The position numbers and the translations under genes were made by a program. Below are positions 7,881 to 11,144 of a stretch of 11,144 bases of DNA, in pieces. A model generated the notes under the pieces. It searched no databases, had not been told where the DNA came from, and saw only the letters and a list, made by a program, of their open reading frames with translations. The stretch comes from Flavobacteriaceae bacterium (GTDB taxonomy: Bacteria; Bacteroidota; Bacteroidia; Flavobacteriales; Flavobacteriaceae): positions 1 to 11,144 of the forward strand of contig JALZVC010000127.1 of NCBI GenBank assembly GCA_023301205.1, read 5' to 3'. Positions within the stretch are counted from its first letter, which is position 1, and every line of letters starts with the position of its first letter.

Positions 7881-9176
7881 TTATAATTGTTGTACATTTT
7901 TTAATAAAACAGGGCCAATCTCAAAAGCAGCATCTTCAAGTTTGGGTTTTAACTCAGCTACTTTAGCATCTAAACCGTTTGCTTTATAGACATAAGCGGA
8001 GTGCAACAATGCCATAGGTTCTTCTGTCTTTCCTTCCACAAAATTTTCAATTGTTGAAAGTGCTTTCTTATTAAAACCATTGCGCAATTGCACCAATGCT
8101 AGTAACTGATAGGTTTCTGGTGTGGCTCTATTTAAGACTTCTTGCTGCGCAATATCTAAGGCCTTTTTAAGATTAGAGTTTGCATAATATTCAATTAAAT
8201 ACGCATTATACATTACACCATAATCAGGATTACTTGCAGCCGCTTCAAATAATTGTAAATTCTCTTTTTGGACGATATAATTACCGTCAAACTCAGCTAT
8301 TTCAGCCTTTAAAAGATAATATTCTGGCACTTTATGAGATTGTAACAACGTATCTAAAATTCTATTTGCCTCTTTGGTATCCTTTTCATAGGAGTAGGCA
8401 ATCCAAGCAATCCCTTTCTTTGCATATGCATTATCGGGTTCTAGTGCTAGTGTTTGCAGATACATATTATACGCTTCATCTATACGACCTGCGTGACCAT
8501 AAAAGTCACCAAGATTGGTATATGTCCATATTTTTAGTGGTTTTAATCCGCCAGACTCTGCAATCGTCTTAGCTTTTTCTAAGTAATTAATTGCTGCATC
8601 GAGATCGCCCCGGTAATCACTCCACTTTGCTAAACGAATTAAATAATGATAATCGCTTGTATTCTTTATTTTTTCTAAAGCTTCAAACGCTTTATCATAC
8701 GTTCCTGTTTCCATGTAAGCATCAAAAAGTTGCAATTCTGTTTCTCTCTTATTCGTCGGGCCAGCGTATGTATCTTCAAGTAATTGTTGTGCTTCTTTAA
8801 ATCGATGTTGAGAAATATAATTTTGAGCTAAACCACGTGCATAGCCATCTTTATTTGTTGCTGAAATACTATAGGCTTTTTTATATAAGGCTTCTGCATT
8901 CTTTAAATTTGAGACATCGCCTGTTATGGTAAACAGCGCTCCGTAGGTTCCTGCTAACGGACCTAAATCGCCTACACCACTGCTATCTGGAGCTAATCTA
9001 TTTAACCAAAATAGATTGTTCTTTTTTGCACTTTCATAACTAATATTTTTAATTTCTAAGTAAGCATTGTAGTCTTCACTATTTAAAAACTTGCTATACT
9101 TTTCTTTAGTTAAATCACAAGAGAAATACAACAGACTCGATAGTAAAAGCAGTACAAATTGTCCTTTCTTAATCAT
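7881..9176 (-). CDS. Tetratricopeptide-repeat (TPR) lipoprotein
   Basis: A 431-residue protein with a lipoprotein signal peptide (MIKKGQFVLLLLSSLLYFSC; lipobox Cys20). The mature part is almost all helical TPR-like repeats. Clear units include AEALYKKAYSIS (about 94-105), RFKEAQQLLED (125-135), TYDKAFEALEKI (159-170), DLDAAINYLEKAKTIAE (191-207) and an excellent one at RIDEAYNMYLQTLALEPDN (231-249). More degenerate repeats run on to about 410. TPR proteins are scaffolds for protein-protein contacts; no enzyme motif is visible, so no specific function is claimed. It should be anchored in the outer or inner membrane, facing the periplasm. It lies 69 bases downstream of the DUF4331 lipoprotein gene on the same strand, but a terminator hairpin sits in the gap. 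No clear promoter precedes it, so it may be expressed by partial read-through and work with the DUF4331 pair. Confidence 0.85.
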   Translation of the reverse strand: MIKKGQFVLLLLSSLLYFSCDLTKEKYSKFLNSEDYNAYLEIKNISYESAKKNNLFWLNRLAPDSSGVGDLGPLAGTYGALFTITGDVSNLKNAEALYKKAYSISATNKDGYARGLAQNYISQHRFKEAQQLLEDTYAGPTNKRETELQLFDAYMETGTYDKAFEALEKIKNTSDYHYLIRLAKWSDYRGDLDAAINYLEKAKTIAESGGLKPLKIWTYTNLGDFYGHAGRIDEAYNMYLQTLALEPDNAYAKKGIAWIAYSYEKDTKEANRILDTLLQSHKVPEYYLLKAEIAEFDGNYIVQKENLQLFEAAASNPDYGVMYNAYLIEYYANSNLKKALDIAQQEVLNRATPETYQLLALVQLRNGFNKKALSTIENFVEGKTEEPMALLHSAYVYKANGLDAKVAELKPKLEDAAFEIGPVLLKNVQQL

Positions 9177-9195
9177 TGTATTATATTTTAAACAA

Positions 9196-9223
9196 AGAAA
9201 AGAGCAATCTCTTGCTCTTTTCT
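9196..9223 (-). terminator. Hairpin terminator between DUF4331 lipoprotein gene and TPR gene
   Basis: AGAAAAGAGCAA (9196-9207) and TTGCTCTTTTCT (9212-9223) form a perfect 12-bp stem with a four-base loop. The minus-strand continuation is T-rich (TTTGTTT). It starts 22 bases past the DUF4331 lipoprotein stop codon. The U-tract is interrupted and the stem is only moderately GC-rich, so termination may be partial, allowing reduced expression of the following TPR gene. Confidence 0.7.
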
Positions 9224-9245
9224 AATTGTAAATAATTTATTAGAA

Positions 9246-9947
9246 CTAGTTATTAGGAGCCTGTAAATAAGGAAAACCATCAACTTCTCTATCTCCAAAA
9301 TCAATTCCATCTGTAGTTAATTGAGGGGTATCATTATTACCATCAAAACGAGTTCCCGTCATACCACCAAAAATTAATGTAAGTGAGATATCAACTACAT
9401 CGTCATTGATTGTTCTTCCTGTAAGCACATTAACACCATCAAAATACGTTGTAACACCTTGAGGTGCTACTTGTAAGGCGTCAAAGTTTGCCAAAACGGT
9501 TGTGAAAGTTGCTGCATCTAATCCTAAAATATTGGTCTCATAATCTAAATCAACACCTAAAGATGCTCCATATACATCGTGATACAATTCTAAGGTGTTT
9601 TGAAAAGTTTGTTGAAAAGTTTCTGTTTGACCCTCTTGTAAATTTTGACGTTCAGAAATAGCGACTACATTAAAAAAGTTCTTAACATCTCCAGAACCAC
9701 CAAAAACGGTATTAATAGCTGGACGACCCATAGCATCTTCTTGAACGAATGTACCAGAAAAATCAAGTCCCATTGCACAAGGTTCACAAACGGTACCTCC
9801 GCAATCTACTCCTTCTTCATCACCATTTTGCAAGCCGTCATCACAGGTTGATTGGTCTATTATATTATCATCGTCATTACTACAGGCTACGAAAAATAAT
9901 GCAGCACAAACAGTAAGTATATATATTGGAAATTTATATGTTTTCAT
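9246..9947 (-). CDS. DUF4331-family lipoprotein, equivalent to the C-terminal half of the family
   Basis: A 233-residue lipoprotein. The signal peptide ends in the lipobox FFVAC (Cys22), followed by SNDDDN, an acidic run like the Bacteroidota surface-lipoprotein export signal. Residues 35-57 form a short Cys-rich linker with four cysteines (35, 49, 54, 57) around GVDCGG and CEPC, probably disulfide-bonded. The rest resembles the second half of DUF4331 proteins: MGRPAINTVF (73-82), where the family has GxPLVNEVV; GRTINDDVVDIS (177-188), where it has GRRLxDDVVDI; and the terminal DGIDFGD...FPYLQAP (to 231). The biochemical function of DUF4331 is not known to me. The gene lies 27 bases after the gene for the N-terminal half, so the two are surely co-transcribed. 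The recognition rests on remembered family motifs, not a profile search. Confidence 0.75.
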   Translation of the reverse strand: MKTYKFPIYILTVCAALFFVACSNDDDNIIDQSTCDDGLQNGDEEGVDCGGTVCEPCAMGLDFSGTFVQEDAMGRPAINTVFGGSGDVKNFFNVVAISERQNLQEGQTETFQQTFQNTLELYHDVYGASLGVDLDYETNILGLDAATFTTVLANFDALQVAPQGVTTYFDGVNVLTGRTINDDVVDISLTLIFGGMTGTRFDGNNDTPQLTTDGIDFGDREVDGFPYLQAPNN

Positions 9948-9974
9948 ATTGTTTTATTTACCTATTATAATTAA

Positions 9975-10691
9975 TTACTGCTTTCTTTTAGTAGTTACCC
10001 AAACGTTGTAAGCATTTGGTAATCCTTCAATTCCTAAAACTCCACCTACGTGAGGCGGTGCTTCACCCAACATCGCGTTTGGCACTTCAACACTCACAGC
10101 TAATACATTTAAGTCTTCAAAGAAATCTGAAGCTTCTCCAGGAGGCAAAAATCCTTCTGGTGCAACTTCTCCAGCAGCTACTAAGTTAAATCTATTAAAA
10201 TCAAAGAAAAATCCATCTCTTCTTGGCCCTGCAAAAACAGACATACCATCTACTATATTAGTTACAGGCTCAATATCTTCTTCTGTAGTAATACGAACAC
10301 TCAACATAGGTCCAGAAGTTTCTATCTGTCCTGTTACTCCCACATTACCAGGGACTATTGGTCCAAAGAAATACATAGAATCACCACGCCTAATTGCCTG
10401 AATTACTAAATCTTCTACAAAATCGCCAGTATTGTCAATATTAAACTGAATCATTACATCCTCGTCAAATTCGGCATTGTTAGTAACATCTCCTGGCGTT
10501 AATGGCCCTTGAATAGTTGCAATTAATACCGTGTTATTGGGATTATCACCTTCAAATGCATACAAATCCGCTATATCAGAAGATGTAGATGCTACTCCTG
10601 GTGCATCAATGTGATCTGCTGAAGTTAGGAAGATGGCTGCCGAAGCTAAAAGCAAGACACCAATTGCCCCAAATAATTTCATGTTTTTCAT
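9975..10691 (-). CDS. DUF4331-family exported protein, equivalent to the N-terminal half of the family
   Basis: A 238-residue protein with a Sec signal peptide (hydrophobic stretch about 5-23; likely cleavage near TSA-DH). Family motifs seen: ADHIDAP (25-31), matching the SSHREAP opening of DUF4331; SDIADLYAF (38-46), matching DxTDLYAF; FAGPRRDGFFFD (153-164), matching FAGPRDDPFFFD; and a VEVP block (201-204) near VWVTT (230-234). The protein stops there with KRKQ, about where the second half of the family would begin, and that half is encoded by the next gene. No lipobox cysteine is present, so it should be soluble in the periplasm or exported. The start could be the ATG at 10691 or the one three codons later at 10682; both leave the signal peptide intact. 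The function of the family is unknown to me. Confidence 0.82.
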   Translation of the reverse strand: MKNMKLFGAIGVLLLASAAIFLTSADHIDAPGVASTSSDIADLYAFEGDNPNNTVLIATIQGPLTPGDVTNNAEFDEDVMIQFNIDNTGDFVEDLVIQAIRRGDSMYFFGPIVPGNVGVTGQIETSGPMLSVRITTEEDIEPVTNIVDGMSVFAGPRRDGFFFDFNRFNLVAAGEVAPEGFLPPGEASDFFEDLNVLAVSVEVPNAMLGEAPPHVGGVLGIEGLPNAYNVWVTTKRKQ

Positions 10692-10733
10692 AGTTATTTT
10701 TTAAATAAAGTCTAATTAATAATATAGTTACAG

Positions 10734-10759
10734 CAAAACTACTATAATAGTTTTCTCAA
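10734..10759 (-). promoter_or_regulatory. Candidate promoter of the DUF4331 operon
   Basis: On the minus strand TAGTTTTG (10734-10741) is an exact TAnnTTTG -7 element, 42 bases before the ATG at 10691. A TTG lies upstream at 10757-10759, but the gap is only 15 bases, shorter than the usual 17 or more, so the -33 assignment is weak. The 130-base divergent gap should also hold a promoter for the rightward gene at 10822; the best plus-strand match, TATCTTTA near 10785-10792, is imperfect. Confidence 0.4.
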
Positions 10760-10821
10760 AGCCATTAATAATATGTTAACGTATCTTTACAACGAGTTAT
10801 TTGCTGTTAAACACAAAAAAC

Positions 10822-11144
10822 ATGGCTATAAACCCTGCCGGTAATGGTTGGATAAACAAATATATAAGTTTATTACCTATTACCTATAATGATATGCAAC
10901 CACTTCATAAAAAAGAAGTGTACAAACTGCTTGTTAAAACTGGTTTCTTTTATGGAGCATCTAGTAAACTAGCTATTCTCCCGCATGTTAGGAACACCAT
11001 TTTTAGTATTGACGATTTTACAAAGGTCAACCTTTTTACCGCTTTATTGCTTACTTATAAAGAACGTCATCCAGATGCAAACGTTGCAGATGCATTAAAA
11101 GCAATTGAAAAATTTTATAAGTCAATTAATAAAGGGAAAATGGG
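10822..11144 (+). CDS. Unrecognised protein, N-terminal part; continues beyond window
   Basis: Open frame of 107 codons from the ATG at 10822 to the window edge, beginning MAINPAGNGWINKYISLLPI. Coding is supported by the clean frame, ordinary codon choice for this genome and divergent placement from the DUF4331 operon. It has no signal peptide or membrane segment and is rich in Lys, so it is probably cytoplasmic. Features seen are alternating hydrophobic helices (HKKEVYKLLVKTGFFYGA; LFTALLLTYKERHPDANV; ALKAIEKFYKSI). I do not recognise the family from this fragment and assign no function. Confidence 0.65.
   Translation, partial: MAINPAGNGWINKYISLLPITYNDMQPLHKKEVYKLLVKTGFFYGASSKLAILPHVRNTIFSIDDFTKVNLFTALLLTYKERHPDANVADALKAIEKFYKSINKGKM

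Noticed and set aside
8180..8572. 130-codon plus-strand open frame opposite the TPR gene
   Set aside because: It is antisense to well-formed TPR repeats; its Tyr/His/Leu-rich composition is typical of a shadow frame.

Overview
The window looks like chromosome from a marine-type Flavobacteriaceae (Bacteroidota) bacterium. It is AT-rich. One protease ends in a type IX secretion (T9SS) C-terminal sorting domain. A lipoprotein carries the acidic SNDDD-type export signal after its lipobox cysteine. Two places carry TTG / TAnnTTTG promoter elements typical of the phylum. I cannot name the species.

Layout. Positions 1-6689 hold two tandem, same-strand (minus) paralogous genes for large secreted M36 (fungalysin-type) zinc metalloproteases. 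The one at the window edge (1-3067) lacks its C-terminus because it runs out of the window. The other (3267-6689) is complete. They are separated by a strong perfect-palindrome terminator (3216-3249), and a conserved GTTAGTTAGTT motif lies upstream of each, so each is probably its own transcription unit. Positions 6869-7027 hold a decayed relic of an ECF sigma-factor gene: only region 4 survives, with an internal stop. Two bases after its end begins an intact RskA-type membrane anti-sigma factor (7030-7800).

Convergent to it, and read from the right, is a minus-strand group. It starts with the N-terminal half of a DUF4331 protein (10691-9975), then a DUF4331 C-terminal-half lipoprotein (9947-9246), a hairpin terminator (9196-9223), and a TPR lipoprotein (9176-7881). 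A divergent, unrecognised gene starts at 10822 and leaves the window.

How the parts may work together. The proteases are predicted to be exported through the Sec system and then T9SS, and to degrade extracellular protein. The DUF4331 pair appears to be a family normally encoded as one polypeptide, here divided into a periplasmic or exported subunit and a lipid-anchored subunit, with a TPR lipoprotein as a possible scaffold. The anti-sigma factor may once have controlled the neighbouring envelope genes through its adjacent sigma factor. With that sigma gene broken, the anti-sigma is either an orphan, acts on another sigma factor, or is itself on the way out. No tRNA, rRNA, CRISPR array, transposase or phage gene is visible.
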